A stretch of 64,000 nucleotides of DNA from Selaginella moellendorffii (taxonomy: Eukaryota; Streptophyta; Lycopodiopsida; Selaginellales; Selaginellaceae): NCBI RefSeq assembly GCF_000143415.4, contig NW_003314311.1:695673-759672 (forward strand). Direction: 5' to 3'. The position numbers and the translations under genes are program-made. Positions within the stretch are counted from its first letter, which is position 1, and each line of letters opens with the position of its first letter. The notes under the pieces were generated by a model. The model made no database searches. It had not been told where the DNA came from and saw only the letters and a program-made list of their open reading frames with translations. Shown here piece after piece: positions 14,832-26,499 of the stretch.

Positions 14832-15278
14832 CTGGAGTTTCAGTACTTAACTTTTAACACACATGCAGAAGCTTGGAAAACTGTCCACGATTTCTTCGCT
14901 GTCAATATCAATAACAACCGTTTCAACTTTGAGGTATCGTGTGAAAGATTGATTCATGGTACTCACCAGTGGCAGGGTCAGTTGACACGGTTTACTGCTG
15001 TCAAATCAAATGTTGCCTTCGGTGATCCAAGGGGCCAAGAAAGTCATCGATGCAAGGTAAGGAGCTTGCGAATTTAGGGATGGTCAGTCTTTCGTCTTTC
15101 TTCTTCGCAGGACTCAAAAGCTCTGGAAACGTATGCTGTCATCAACCGGGAGATCTGCAAAAGGATATATTCAACCATGTTGCACAACGGCTGCTTCCGT
15201 TCAAGCACAGCTCCTCGATCGTCGTTGCCGGACCTTTTCTCGCTGTTGCCTAAAATACTCCTAAGCGTTTCTAACTAG
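14832..15278 (+). CDS. hypothetical protein, 3' exons only
   Basis: Two well-formed exons, about 14832-15056 and 15111-15278, joined by a 54-nt GT-AG intron. They read LEFQYLTFNTHAEAWKTVHD, FNFEVSCERLIHGTHQWQGQ and SNVAFGDPRGQESHRCK, then DSKALETYAVINREICKRIY, ending LPKILLSVSN with TAG at 15276. I do not recognise the family. No start codon is visible close upstream: the sequence there is the AT-rich array, so this is either the end of a gene with distant 5' exons or a truncated copy. Confidence 0.4.
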
Positions 15279-15329
15279 ACATTAAATGCCGTATATATTG
15301 ATTCGACTAGTCTGATACGAGGAGAGAAT

Positions 15330-15844
15330 TCAACTAAGTGTGTTACATCTCTCTAGTGTAAGCTTTCCAACAGGGACCATGATGAAAATACCGACGCCTG
15401 ACTTGCGTGTATCTGAAAAGGAGATTTTGAAAGTTTTGTTCTGTGCGGAGGGATCCACGAGGATCCAGGACGCAGCGTCGTATCCAACGAGTAGAACACA
15501 TCGGCTTAGCTGATTGTGGTGATATGGGCCACGGAATACTCCCTGCGGATCAAAGCAACCGCTGTCACCGAGATCGCGCTGTGATGACCGGAAACCTGAA
15601 ACCATCCTCTTCATTTCCTCGTCGCTCGGAATTTCCATGCAAGCGAGAGCTGGTGGAAGTCCGGAGCTCATTTCACCTGCAAACCTGTGCTTGTCCAAGC
15701 AGCTAGCGCGCTCCCCTCCTCGATCGCAGCAACCATGTCTGCTGCTAACTCCGAAACGTTTTCACTCCAATCCACACCGCCTGGTGCTGCCGAATTCACA
15801 CCCAAAAGATCCAAAAGGGCGCTCGCGTATGCCGCGGGCGACAT
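15330..15844 (-). CDS. hypothetical protein, two or three exons
   Basis: Exon 1 (from 15844 or further upstream) reads MSPAAYASALLDLLGVNSAA, then VDWSENVSELAADMVAAIEE and GSALAAWTSTGLQ. The downstream open frame to TGA at 15332-15330 reads SGFRSSQRDLGDSGCFDP, GPYHHNQLSRCVLLVGYDAA, SWILVDPSAQNKTFKISF and GVGIFIMVPVGKL. The two blocks are in different frames, so an intron must lie around 15600-15690; I could not fix its ends. The 'RCVLLVGYD...WILVDPS' string recalls papain-fold or guanylyl-cyclase-like plant proteins, but the similarity is too short for a call. Confidence 0.4.
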
Positions 15845-16012
15845 CGGCGCAGCAGCACCAAGTGGGAGCTCGCCACTCTCGCCTGCGAAACCTCAAGCCC
15901 GTTGCTTGGGGCTTAGCAACTTAGAGCTTAATCTACGATAAAACCCTAGCCCTAAACCTAGCGCGATATTGTCCTATTTCTAGGGCTTTACTAGGGCTTC
16001 GAATTTCTTGGT

Positions 16013-17676
16013 ATGGCAGGTATGATCTTCCTTGCAGCACTCGCGCTTTGCAATCTCGCCAGCGGCAGCAGCAAGCTCGACGCCATCGCCTTCCAGCGCA
16101 GGGATCTCTTCCCGGAAGGGATCGACTGGGACGAAAATCACGGCCGATTTCTGCTAGGATCAATGGGCAGGGGCTCCATTTGGTCCCTCTCCGACACAGG
16201 GAAGCTCGACCTCTTCGTGGAGGACGAAGATTTCTCCGGGAAACACCCAGTCCTGGGCGTGAGAGTGGATCCCTCTCGCAACAGAGTCCTCGCTGTGATC
16301 CACAATTTCGACGACTCCACGCCGGCCTTCGATGCCGTGGCGAGCTACGACTTGGATTCCAGCGCCAGGAATTTCCTCGTCCGCCTCGACAGCATTGGAG
16401 CTCCTGGATCGACGAAGAAACCAGTGGCGAACGATGTCACAGTCGATCGAGAGGGAAATCTCTACGTGACAAACTCGGCGCACAATTTCATCTGGAAGGC
16501 AACTCCCGACGGTAAAAACGCGAGCGTTTTCACCGAGAGCACAGTTTTTACGTCGCCGCCGGTGGTGACAAAGGACGAGCACGTCCGGCCTTGCGGGTTG
16601 AATGGGATCGTCTACCACTGGGACAACTATCTCCTGGTCGGGCAGAGCAACACGGGCATTGTTAGGCACCAGGTCAAAATAATAGGATAAAGAAAGGGCC
16701 TTGCAATCAAGTGATCACCCCTTTAGCCAGTTGGCTTAGGGTGTAAGGGATAGGATCCTAACATTGGTATCGGAGCCCAGTTCGATTCTCGTGGCTGACG
16801 AGTGGGGCAGAATATTCTAAAGGAATATTCAACATGATGGATCTAGAGGGAGAACCAAGGTTTGGTAGACCCTAAGAGAAGGACCATGGTGACCGGATGG
16901 TGGCCTAAGTATGATTGTGGACGATCATTCCCTGACGAGGGGGAGGATTGTTTAGGCACCAGGTCAAAATAATAGGATAAAGAAAGGGCCTTGCAATCAA
17001 GTGATCACCCCTTTAGCCAGTTGGCTTAGGGTGTAAGGGATAGGATCCTAACATTCAAATGTAAGCTCCTGAATTTGGACTTCCCGGGAGGTCAACCAGC
17101 CCAGTACTATTCAAACCCAAGGACGCTTAACCCCAAGTATCCCAAGACCCTTAACCGATTGGAAAAGGGGGTGCACTCTTGATTGCAAGGCCCTTTCTTT
17201 ATCCTATTATTTTGACCTGGTGCCTAACAGGCATGCTGTTTAAGACCAACTTGCGAGGCGATCAAGCCCACCTGGTGAAGATCTCCACTCCACTCGTGGG
17301 TGGTGATGGCATGGCGCTGCGCCAGGACGGTGCTTTGATCGTCGTCTCCAGCTCCAAGGCCTGGCTGCTGAGGAGCAGTGATCACTGGCGAAGCGCGAGC
17401 GTGGCGGACGAGTTGCGATTGAATGAGACGGGCTTTGCCACCGCCGTGACGGTCCGGGACGGCCTCAAGGCGTACGTGCTGCATAGCTTCCTGCTGGAGC
17501 TCAAGCGGGGGTCCTCCAGGAGTGACTTTCTCGTCGAGCGCGTGGAGTTTCCAAAGGACGCGTACGATGATCCGGTGTGGCTCATTCTCGTGCTCGTCGT
17601 CGCGGTGGTGCTCGTCTTTGCCTGGAGGTTCCAGATGTCTCGTTTCTTCGACGACTACAGGAGGAAGAGGCAGTAA
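16013..17676 (+). pseudogene. SMP-30/gluconolactonase-like beta-propeller gene split by a 570-bp insertion
   Basis: Membrane-anchored six-bladed propeller protein of the SMP-30/strictosidine-synthase-like superfamily. The N-terminus (MAGMIFLAALALCNLASGSS) is a signal peptide. Propeller strands include FPEGIDWDENHGRFLLGSMG, VLGVRVDPSRNRVLAVIHNF, NDVTVDREGNLYVTNSAHNF and RPCGLNGIVYHWDNYLLVG. After QSNTG the frame runs into the inserted element and stops at 16688. It resumes with MLFKTNLRGDQAHLVKI, GGDGMALRQDGALIVVSS and a C-terminal membrane helix (PVWLILVLVVAVVLVFAW) with basic tail, ending at 17676. Removing the element plus one GGCAT copy restores the frame exactly at the QSNTG-MLFK join, so the insertion is recent. 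The locus may still work if the insert is spliced out; no frame-preserving splice was found by eye. Confidence 0.75.
16660..17229. mobile_element. TRIM-like LTR element in composite form, GGCAT target duplication
   Basis: 570 bp flanked by GGCAT direct repeats (16655-16659 and 17230-17234). LTR-like copies of about 104 bp lie at 16660-16763 and 16949-17053; both start TGTT(T)AGGCACC and end GGATCCTAACA. After the first is a primer-binding site (TGGTATCGGAGCCCAG, matching the initiator-Met tRNA complement except one base); before the second is a purine tract (GACGAGGGGGAGGA). The 185-bp interior codes for nothing. From 17054 the element continues with a 176-bp tail whose last ~50 bp are the exact inverse of the first LTR end, so the outer ends form an inverted repeat. 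The tail looks like a second, oppositely oriented, longer LTR. Confidence 0.8.
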
Positions 17677-17712
17677 CTGATCAACAGAGACGAATAAAAG
17701 AACCGGGCAGGA

Positions 17713-20700
17713 TCAGGCATCGCTGCTGTGTGAAGTGCTTTTCAGAGGTGATCTAGCGGATTGCTCCGGCTGCCATGACAAAAGAACGTTAGTATAGAGC
17801 GAGAGGAAGAACATCTTTCGCACCTCTGACTGGCCGGGACTAGTGTCTCTCAAGCGGTTCATGATCCGAGCTTGCAACCTTTGGATCTCGGCATGGAGCC
17901 CGTTCACTGCTCGAGGATCTTCGTCGACGATTACTCTCGGCGCTTGCTCCTGCCTCTCCAAGTCCGATGACTCCGTCGTTACGTATTGCGGAGTTTCCTG
18001 TCCGGCTGCTGTGGCCGGCCTGGGTGCCGTCGACACGAGCGCGAAAGAAGTGTCCCAGTCTGCCCGAGTTGAGAAGGATTCCGGCCTGTCATCGTCTCCA
18101 TTGTCGTGAGAGCCGAGACCATCTTCGCTGGAGCTGCTACTGGCGGATGATAACACCTCGTCGCCACCTCTTGACGCGTCGGATGTGTTTTGCTGGGCTC
18201 TGTCCGCTTGCTTTGAGCTGCGGGAGCTTGGGGTCTCGTCCTGGCTGTCCATCTTGGTGATGAATGCGAAGGGAGTGACGGCCGCTGCTTGGATGGCGTG
18301 CTCCGTGTAAATCGTTTCTTCCAGTCCTCCCCGCTGCCGTTGCTGCTGCTGCTGCACGATAGACTTCGAAAGTTTCGTTGGTTCTTGGTGCTGGAAGCTG
18401 CTTCTAAAGCTCATATCTACATGGTGAGTCCTGGGCGACGAGAGCGAACTGAGTCCGGATATAAAAGTTCTTGCAATGTGAGACTCCCTGTCTGCAATGC
18501 ACAAAAACCAGTTTTTCAAATTAGAAATGGTCCCAAAGCACAAGCAGTACTCACCAGACTTGAGCTTTATCTCATACTCTAGCTTTCGCACTAGGCACTC
18601 TCGATTGCTCAAAGCCACTTTCATCTCTTGCAGATCGGTCTGGGCCTCTTGGGACTGGAGAACATTAAAGAACAGTATTAACGGAGGAAGAAAACAATGT
18701 TGGCTTATACCTCGGCCTGTTTCTGTGCCAAAAGATTTTCCAGCTCATGTATCCGCGAGTCACGAGCCTCGACAGTTTCACAAAACTTGGAGTGAACGAC
18801 GTCAAGTTTCTTCTGAACCTCCCCAAGTTCTAGTTCTTTCCTCTGGATAAAATAAATGTACTCGCACGCAAAATTAGAATGCACCAGGCAGGCCAACTTA
18901 CCCTGCAAGTCCCTTCGAGTGTCGCATATTGTGTCTCTCTGTCCTCGAGCAACTTTCGCAGGGAGGCAGCGATTTTAAAAGCACTTGAAAGCTTCTCGTG
19001 GGACTCATCGGATGCTCCCTCAAGCTTCTCGGCTGTTTCTTTCAGAGCCTGTAGAATTAAATTGAAACTTCTGTGTATGCAAAAGAAGTAGCTGCCAGAC
19101 CTTCTCATATGCATTGAGCTGCAAGGTTTTGTCCGACAGCTGCCTCTGAAGATCCTTCAGAGCCCGTTGGAGCTTCTGCGTGGCCATTGTGTGATGAACC
19201 TCTCCTTCGGTGTCTTCAATGTTTTTCTTTTGCAGCTTTCTCTGGACGAGCAAGTCAGTGTCAAGTGATCGAAAAAGCAGGAATGTTGAAAACCTGAAGT
19301 TTGAAAAGTTCCAGTTGAAGCTCTTGGACGTGCGCCCGCTGCAAGTCCAGTTCTCCCTGCATTGAGCTCTCAATCAATGCGCCATCTTCGAGAGCGCGGT
19401 GCAAATCTTCTTCTTGCTTCTCTTTTTCATTGATCGTCAGCTTCAGCATGGCAATCTCAGAGGATAAACTGTGAAGACGATCGATGAGCTGAAGATTTTC
19501 AACGTCTATCACATTCGTTTGTTCTTTCTGGTCTTCAAATTGTGCCTGAAAGTAAGAGCACCATTACACAAAAGTCCACCATGCAATACAGAATGCCATA
19601 CCTTGGAATCTAAAAGATCATTTTGAAGCTTCAGATTTGACACTAGAACATGTCCGAAAGCCGCATGCAGCCACGCCTTTAAAGAGGACCGTATTTTCGC
19701 ATGCATTCGTTGAGCAGCCAGTCGATATGCCAGTCGCAATGCAAGTTTTCTGGCTACAGTTTCCTCCCACCAGAACAAGAACAAAGACCGTGCAACCTGT
19801 AAAGAAAACAAAAAATGATCGGAAAAATTGAGCGATCGGCTTGAACCTTTAAAACGAACCTTTCTGTCCCTCCTGCTACAGTTGATCAACGCTTTTAGCT
19901 CCTTACGCTTCCTGACAAAAAAACATTTTTCTTTCATGAGTTGCATCAAATAGCTTAGCCTACAACTTACTTCCTTACTTTATAGCGTGCGCAGCATGAT
20001 AGTCTTGCCATAGAGACAGCGATGCTTTGCATAGAGCATAGTTCATTTGATGGATGGCCCTTTCTTCCGCTCGTTGAAACTTGACGTTCTTCCTCCAAGT
20101 TGACACGCCCTGCAAGCAACCGCTCTCAGCTCAATTTCAGAAATGGTTCAGACCATACCTTCGACTTCAAGACGTGAAGGTAGTGCCTGAAGGCCATTGT
20201 TTTTGAAAGCTTTTCGTTTCTTTTCAAGTGTATGAACCCTTTCCAGGTATGAATTATCGTTTGGTACTGATGAAGTTTGTAGAATGCCAAGCCCCTCGAA
20301 TTCAACTTCCGCCCTCTCTTGTTTGAAATAGTAGCACTCTTCCATCTGACACATCAGTGTGAGTTATGTTCTTGCTAATTAACCAATACTTACCGGTTGA
20401 GAGCTCGTATCTGAAGCCAACGTCGCCGCTGCGTATCTCCCTGAGATAACCTCAGTCTTTTGCACCGTCTAGCTCGTACCAAGGACTGCCATCCACATAT
20501 GACTTGCTTGCATGTGAGCCGGTGTAAGCGACACTGTAACCCCTTGAGTCTTAAATGTTTCGGTCGAGCCCAGTATAAAACCCACTGAAGCCAGTAAGTG
20601 AGAACCCGGCGGCGGATGGTGTCAGACCAATGCCTACACGCCGCATTGGTAAGAGACTTCTCTTCCACGTCGCTAAGCTTCCCCATTTGCACCGCTTTCC

Positions 20701-22034
20701 TCCACTTGAACATCATCCTGCATTTGCAGGTACGGTTTTTGTGCTCCAGGGTCCCAAAATACTTTCTTTTGGCTAAAGTTGACAGACGCCATGCTCTCCA
20801 ACAGTCTTGTAAACATGCCTGTTAAAAGAGCACACCGTTAACAAAGGAGAACCAGAAGATTACAGAAAGCTAAGCTTGTACCTGACCTCGGCGCTTCTCG
20901 GAATTTCGTATTTTAGCTGCCCTCCTCGTGGCCAGCCGAAGAGCTCGCATTCCTCTTTTGGAGCAGCTACACTTGGCAAAGACTGTAGCAGCGTCTTCGT
21001 TGGCCATTAAAGCAGATTTCTCCTTGATACATTGTTGAAACCATCGAAACCACCTCCGAAGTTGCACCTTTTTTCCTTTGTTTTCAACTAACGTGTCACG
21101 ATGTTCCTGAAACAAACAAATAAGTTCACGGACTTCCTCAATTTCATGCTTTTGCAGCACCTTCGCAATAAACCTGTCAAGTTCGTTCTTGTATTCTTCT
21201 GCCTGTCGCTTCACAGATTCGGAATCATTAGAATAGTTTCGCAGCTGCTCTTCAAGCTTCTGCTTTGCTACTGAAGCTTCTTCGAGCTCTGCCTGGAATC
21301 CGAGACAATGGTAGGTATTAAACGAATAGAAGAACAACCACCTGAAGAGCTTTAGACCGGTTATGCAAGTCCTGCCTCGAAGCAATGTCTTCGACTAGAG
21401 TATCAATACGAGTTTGTAAAGACGAACGCTCGCTCTGGAATTCTTGGGAACGTTTTTGAAGAGCTTCCTCGAGCTCCTTTTTCTCCTTCTCCAGTAACGA
21501 GGCTCTGTGATAAAAGCTTCGTGACCACCATATCTTTTCAATCACCACAAGCCCACCTCTGAGCCAGTCTCCTCTGCAGCTCCAACGTCTGCTCCATATC
21601 TTCATGAAGTGTGTTCAGCTCACTCTCCGCGCGCTCCACATTCTCGTGGTTTTGCTTCATGTAGAGCTCCAACCTGCCTTTGGATCCACAAAGGATGTCA
21701 GCTAGCTAAGGAAGAATCCAGACTCATTCTACTTACATTTTCGTGAGAGAATAGTCAGCGATGGGGCCAAGTTTCACCTTTCTCGCAGCTGCTGATTGAT
21801 GGTCTGGAGCCGCGCCTCGCCATCGATGTGCGCCTCGAGATCCATCTGGAGCGCCGAAACTTGCCGCCGGAGCGTGGCGGCATCGGAAGCTGGGGGCGCC
21901 ATGACGCCCTCGGCGCGCAATCGCGGCCCTACCTTAAAGTGGCTGCTCGCCTTGAGGCTCGGCTCCGGCGCCAGCAATCCCTCCATGACTCCTCCTACGC
22001 CGCTGCCAGCGCCAGATCCTCCTCCGCCCAGCAT
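17713..22034 (-). CDS. large coiled-coil protein with Sfi1-like Trp repeats
   Basis: A protein of roughly 1,000 residues spread over about 18 exons. The N-terminus is glycine-rich (MLGGGGSGAGSGVGG), followed by coiled coil (ASLLEKEKKELEEALQKRSQ, VAKQKLEEQLRNYSNDSES). A middle block (about 19.6-21.1 kb) has spaced Trp/Arg helices such as LRRWFRWFQQCIKEKS, CWRAWRLSTLAKRKYF, MMFKWRKAVQMGKLSD, CRHWSDTIRRRVLTYWLQWV, ICGWQSLVRARRCKRLRL and IRSSLKAWLHAAFGHVLV. More coiled coil follows (LSSEIAMLKLTINEKEKQEE), then a Ser/Asp-rich tail ending SPLKSTSHSSDA. The Trp helices resemble Sfi1-type centrin-binding repeats, which suggests a basal-body or centriolar role in sperm; that is inference. Shares a 1.2-kb upstream region with the divergent GATA gene. 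Confidence 0.7.
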
Positions 22035-23245
22035 TTCCTCCGCCTCGTCGCTGCCTCGCGAATCACACGAAAATATTTCGAGCGCGCGCTCCCCAAACCT
22101 AAACTCCTATTAACTGTTTCGTTCAACCAAACAAACTGGGAGACACCCAGTTAGTTAACGCTCACAAATTTTTACTGTAGCCTTCGTGGTAAATGTGGGG
22201 TGGGTCAAACCGATCGAACGATGATGGCGATGATGACGATAAGCCTCCTCCAGGTAGATGTAGCAATTACTTCACGGGCAAATGCGGTCGTTTTCACCGC
22301 GAGGAAAAAAAAATGGAAAAAGAATATCGTGAGCGCCCCCGACGGCCACGATCGCACAACGTCGATCGCACCGTTGGCTCGCTTTGGCGCCGCAATTTTT
22401 AGGGCATCCTTCTTTCGCAGAATGGCGGGGGGCATTTACTCGTAGAAAACGATCCCAGCGCGCCAACAGGGTATCAGCAGATGGTAACTTTTGGGGGAAT
22501 TAACTAACCTCACGCCGACAGAGCCGGCCGTACCGTTCGTACACATCCCCGTGAGCCGGCCGTATGCGTCCTAAACCAGCCGCGCGCGCCATGGCCAAAA
22601 CCCGCGGTCGCCCTAAAGTCTTATTTTTGGACCACCCTTCCCGGGCGAGATATTTCGTGTCGGGAAAGCCTCGCGGTGGCGATCCGTGGCCGTCGGATCG
22701 GGGGCGTAGATGGGGCATCGACGGCTGGAGATGGGGCTGGGATTGGACGGCTGTAAAGGACCAGCGGCGCCACTGGATTCCCTCTTCTTGGGATATGGCG
22801 GCGCCGCTTTATCAAAGAGAGAAAGATCGCCCATTCCTATTAAGCGGGCCTCTTTTCTAGCGTCGCGCGCCCTTCTCATATTCTCGCCGCCTTGTCTTGC
22901 AAGCTTTAGATCCGGCCGCGTGATCTTCACACACACACACTCTCTCTCTCTCTCTCTCTCTCTCGATCATCGATCCAGCCGCGCTCACAGTCTTTTTTCT
23001 ATTTGCTTCCCTCGATCGAGCGGGCGGGCGGTGGTTCTCCGATCGCCGAGGGTTTGCGCGGCCCTAGCGCGCGGCGACGCTCGATTCCGATGCTGCCGCG
23101 CCCCGGCGGCGCAATTCCTCGCAGGTTAGCGAAATATTTCGCGTGCGCGGGTCTCTTCTTGGCAGGATCATCGTGATCGCGGCGGCGGAGGCGTTGGATC
23201 GCGGGGAATTCCCCTGTGGATCGCGCGGGGAGAGGATAGATTATA
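22035..23245. promoter_or_regulatory. divergent upstream region with (CA)n-(TC)n tract
   Basis: GC-rich non-coding DNA between the coiled-coil gene (leftward) and the GATA gene (rightward). A CA run followed by about 13 TC units lies at 22930-22966. Such pyrimidine tracts are common in plant core promoters and 5' UTRs. No gene is seen in it. Confidence 0.5.
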
Positions 23246-24989
23246 ATGCTGCAGGTTCCATGCCTCTCTCCTCCCATCTACGGGCGCAGTCACTATAAGA
23301 AGTTTTGGCTCCGGCAGACCAACGAGAAGGATCCCAGCGGCGCCGCCCTAGCCGAGAGAGTTTCCACCAGTTGCAGTGATCACATGAAGAGCGCCAGCGC
23401 TAGCGCCGCCACGGCGGCGTCCCCGGATCATGGATCGTCCCCCGCGGCCAGCAAGCGCATATGTGGTAAGCGTCGCCCGCAGCTACGCTCGCAGTTCTCC
23501 AGCTCCTCGATCAAGGTTGCCGTTAATCACGACTCGCCGATCTCGGCCTCCCCGACCTCGTCTGGGGAGTGGAAGAGGAGCCCAGCGTCGGCCACTGGAG
23601 CTGCCAAGGCCGGATCCTCTGATGCCGCCAGCAGTCCCTTCTCCTCCGCGGTGGTGGATAGGGAGGTGGAGCTAGAGGAGCTGGAGACGACGCCCAAGAG
23701 CCTTGTGATCCAGCATCCAGAGGAGGAGGGCGATCGCGATACGAAGTTCGATGGTCTTGTCCCTGGGGTACTGGCAGCCGGCGAGGCTGGAGAGGATCCG
23801 GTGGATCAGGGAGTGGCGGAGGAGGAGGAGGAGGAGGAGATCGAGGGCGGCGGCGACGATCGTAAGGTGCTGGTGGTGAGGCAAAACATGATCAGCTTCG
23901 ACGATCGCGATCAGGATCATCACGATCACGAGCAGGAGCGCTCGAGCGAGCAAACGGCGGTGGATTGCTTGACGAGCAAATGCAAGGGGATGGATCAGGA
24001 GCAGAGACAGGATCCGGACACCATCTCCAACTCCTCCGCCGCGGAGTCGGATTCGACCACGAGTAGCACATCACAGGTAAAGTGAAAAAGGCAAAAAAAA
24101 AAAAACAAAAAAAAAAGGAGAGAGAGAGAGAGAGAAGAATGCTGATACCGTCTTGAGTTCTTCACTTGATCCTTGTCCTCTTGCGTGGTTTTTCATTTTC
24201 CTCTCTTTTTTCCTTTTTTTTTTTTCTGGTTTTGGTATTGACGCTTTCTTTTTTTCTTGGGTGTGCCAGGCGAGTGATGATCACGACGATGCAAGGAGCC
24301 ATTCCGAGAAATCGTCGTCCTTTCGGCAGTCTTACATGAAGCGACATCCAAAGGGGTCATCCGAGATCGATCAGCTCCTTCTCGGCTCGCCGAGGACAAG
24401 GCTGGCCGCCGCTGCCACTTCCGGCGCGGTGGACAACCCCGTTTCGCCCAGCGGGAGATCGAGCCGGGGCGACGGGATGGGCTCCGTTGGCGCGCACGGC
24501 AACAATAATGTCTCCACGAGGACGTGTAAGCACTGTGGAACAATGAAAACGCCGCTGTGGAGGAATGGTCCACTTGGTCCAAAGGTAAGTCTTACACGAA
24601 AGTTCTTGGTTTTCCCGATCAACTCACTCGCTGCTGTCGTTTTTCTTTTCCAGTCTCTTTGCAACGCCTGCGGCATCCGGCTGAGGAAAGCGAGGAGGAA
24701 CAGCAACAATCAGGAAGCTCCGGCCGCGAGCCCGGCTGGGAAGCGGAAGCTGGATCAGTCTAGCTCGGCCCGGATCACGAGCGATCAGCAACACCTCCGG
24801 CATCCTTACAAGAAGAGCCGGATGGCCTTCGCGAGGGAGAAGCGGCAGATTGGAAGCATGGTGCGCTTGCTTCCTCAAGAACAGCAGCAACAGCTGCTTA
24901 TCAGCAGCAGCAACAGATCGGTGCCGAAGGACGAGGAGGAAGGCGCGGTTTTGCTCATGGCTCTCTCCTGCGGTCTGGTTCTAGCCTGA
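23246..24989 (+). CDS. B-class GATA transcription factor with LLM-type C-terminus
   Basis: Plant GATA zinc-finger regulator. Three exons, 23246-24076, 24270-24584 and 24654-24989, join in frame to about 493 residues. A long low-complexity Ser/Glu/His-rich N-terminal part precedes a single C-X2-C-X18-C-X2-C finger (CKHCGTMKTPLWRNGPLGPK then SLCNACGIRLRKARR). The intron sits inside the finger just before SLCNACG, as is usual in class B genes. The last residues, AVLLMALSCGLVLA, match the Leu-Leu-Met motif of the GNC/GNL-type B-GATAs, which act in greening and cytokinin/light responses in angiosperms; the role in a lycophyte is inference. The start MLQVPCLSPPIYGR was chosen because upstream sequence is non-coding. 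Confidence 0.9.
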
Positions 24990-26499
24990 CGATCCAGCAA
25001 ACTTTGATTGACGAGCTAGGCGACGAGAAAGAGGAAGGAGGAATTAAAACCGGGAGGGGACCAAGAACATCACACAGCTGAAACGCAGCCAGCCACCACA
25101 GCTAGCCAAAGGTCATCACAGGGAGATTTTATTTTATTTTTCGTTCTTCCTTATTCTTTCTCCGTCCAGGAAGAGGTAGCTTATCACTTTAGCAAGTTTA
25201 AAGCCTGTTTTGTCGAGGCAGAGTTTGCAGAGACCGTGGCTACTTCTATCATCAAAGAGCAAAGGAATGAAAGAAAAAGAGAGTGGCAGATCCAGCGTCG
25301 ACAATGCAGTGCTTGAAAAAAAGAAAAGAGAGATCTTTGCGCTCGAGCGGCTGTCCAGCTTTGTTCCAGAGATGCATGAAGAACAAACAAGACGAGGAAG
25401 ACGAAGGAAAGCTTTCTTAGTTTCTGAGCTTTAGAGTGGGACACAATGCTAAAATTTTGTTGTGAATACCAACAACAAGAGAGGAGACAGTGAGTGAAGA
25501 GGCATCAAGCCAGGGTTTTAATTATTCCATTGTCATTCATTTCCACTCCAGTCTATGAGTTCTTCACTGCGACCCATGCCCAAGAAAAAAAAAAAAACCA
25601 AGAGCTCGGTCAAAGACGGCGACTTTTAAGCATCGAAGCCCGCGAGATTCGATCCCTGGACGCCCCACGACGCTATAGACAAGGGAATCGAACACCCAAC
25701 CACTGTCGCCCGTACGGAAGATCACACGGACGAGCATATGGCGTCCTCCAGGCCACTGGTATCTTATCTTAGCCGCGCGTGTCTCCGTGTGTTTATCGTT
25801 CCTGTAAGTGACAAAGCCAAACGGGGCCCATTTTGTTTTTTTACCTCGCAGCTTTTTTTTTTTGCGCTTTTCTTCGTGTTTCATGGCGACGTCGACAAGC
25901 CACCCACACTAACTTCTGCGCGCGTCGCAGTTCTTACGAGATTTTTTCCGCTTTTCATTTTTTCTGGAAACGAGCAGCGAGAGAGAGCGCAATGCGATTT
26001 ATTTCCTGTGGTGTAAAGGCGGACCACATACCTCTAGCGCTCGCCATTCACACATAATGCCCCGACTAGGAGAAGATAAGAGAGTGACTTCGCAATATGC
26101 GGACACACACAAAAACGGACGTCAGTAGCAGCACATATACGCGAGCGCAGCGATGCTAACAGCAATCAGCAGTAGCAGCAGCTGGCCCTGAAGAAACACA
26201 GTCGAAACTGCCAAAAGACATTACTGGTTACCGTGTGACTCCTCAACGCAAATGTGTGAAGCGAAGCCCGGCCTGAGCCGAGCCAAAACTCTGGAACAAT
26301 GGAAAGCAAAGCAAAGAAGAGAGAAGAAGAGAAAAACAACAAACCAGCTCTCTCTCAAGGTGTTACCACTTTATTCGAATTGCCAGAAGCGCGGCCAGCA
26401 GAGGGAGAGGATATATCACTCTCGAGGAGGGAGAACGAGGCACAAGCCACGAGAGACTGGTGATCTCTCATTCTCCCCCTCTCTCTTTCGCTCTCTCTT
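24990..26499. other. intergenic, no supported gene
   Basis: 3' flank of the GATA gene and 3' flank of the leftward SOD gene. Several low-complexity frames exist on both strands (for example 25184-25444 and 25564-25884) but none has exon structure or recognisable content. A TTCGATCCC segment near 25650 recalls a tRNA B box but does not fold as a tRNA. Confidence 0.5.

Noticed and set aside
25184-25444. leftward 86-codon frame with a hydrophobic start
   Set aside because: It overlaps the likely GATA 3' UTR and has no cleavage-site or family support.
25640-25710. tRNA-like B-box sequences (ATTCGATCCC on plus, GTTCGATTCCC on minus)
   Set aside because: No A box at the right distance and the T-arm does not pair, so no tRNA fold on either strand.
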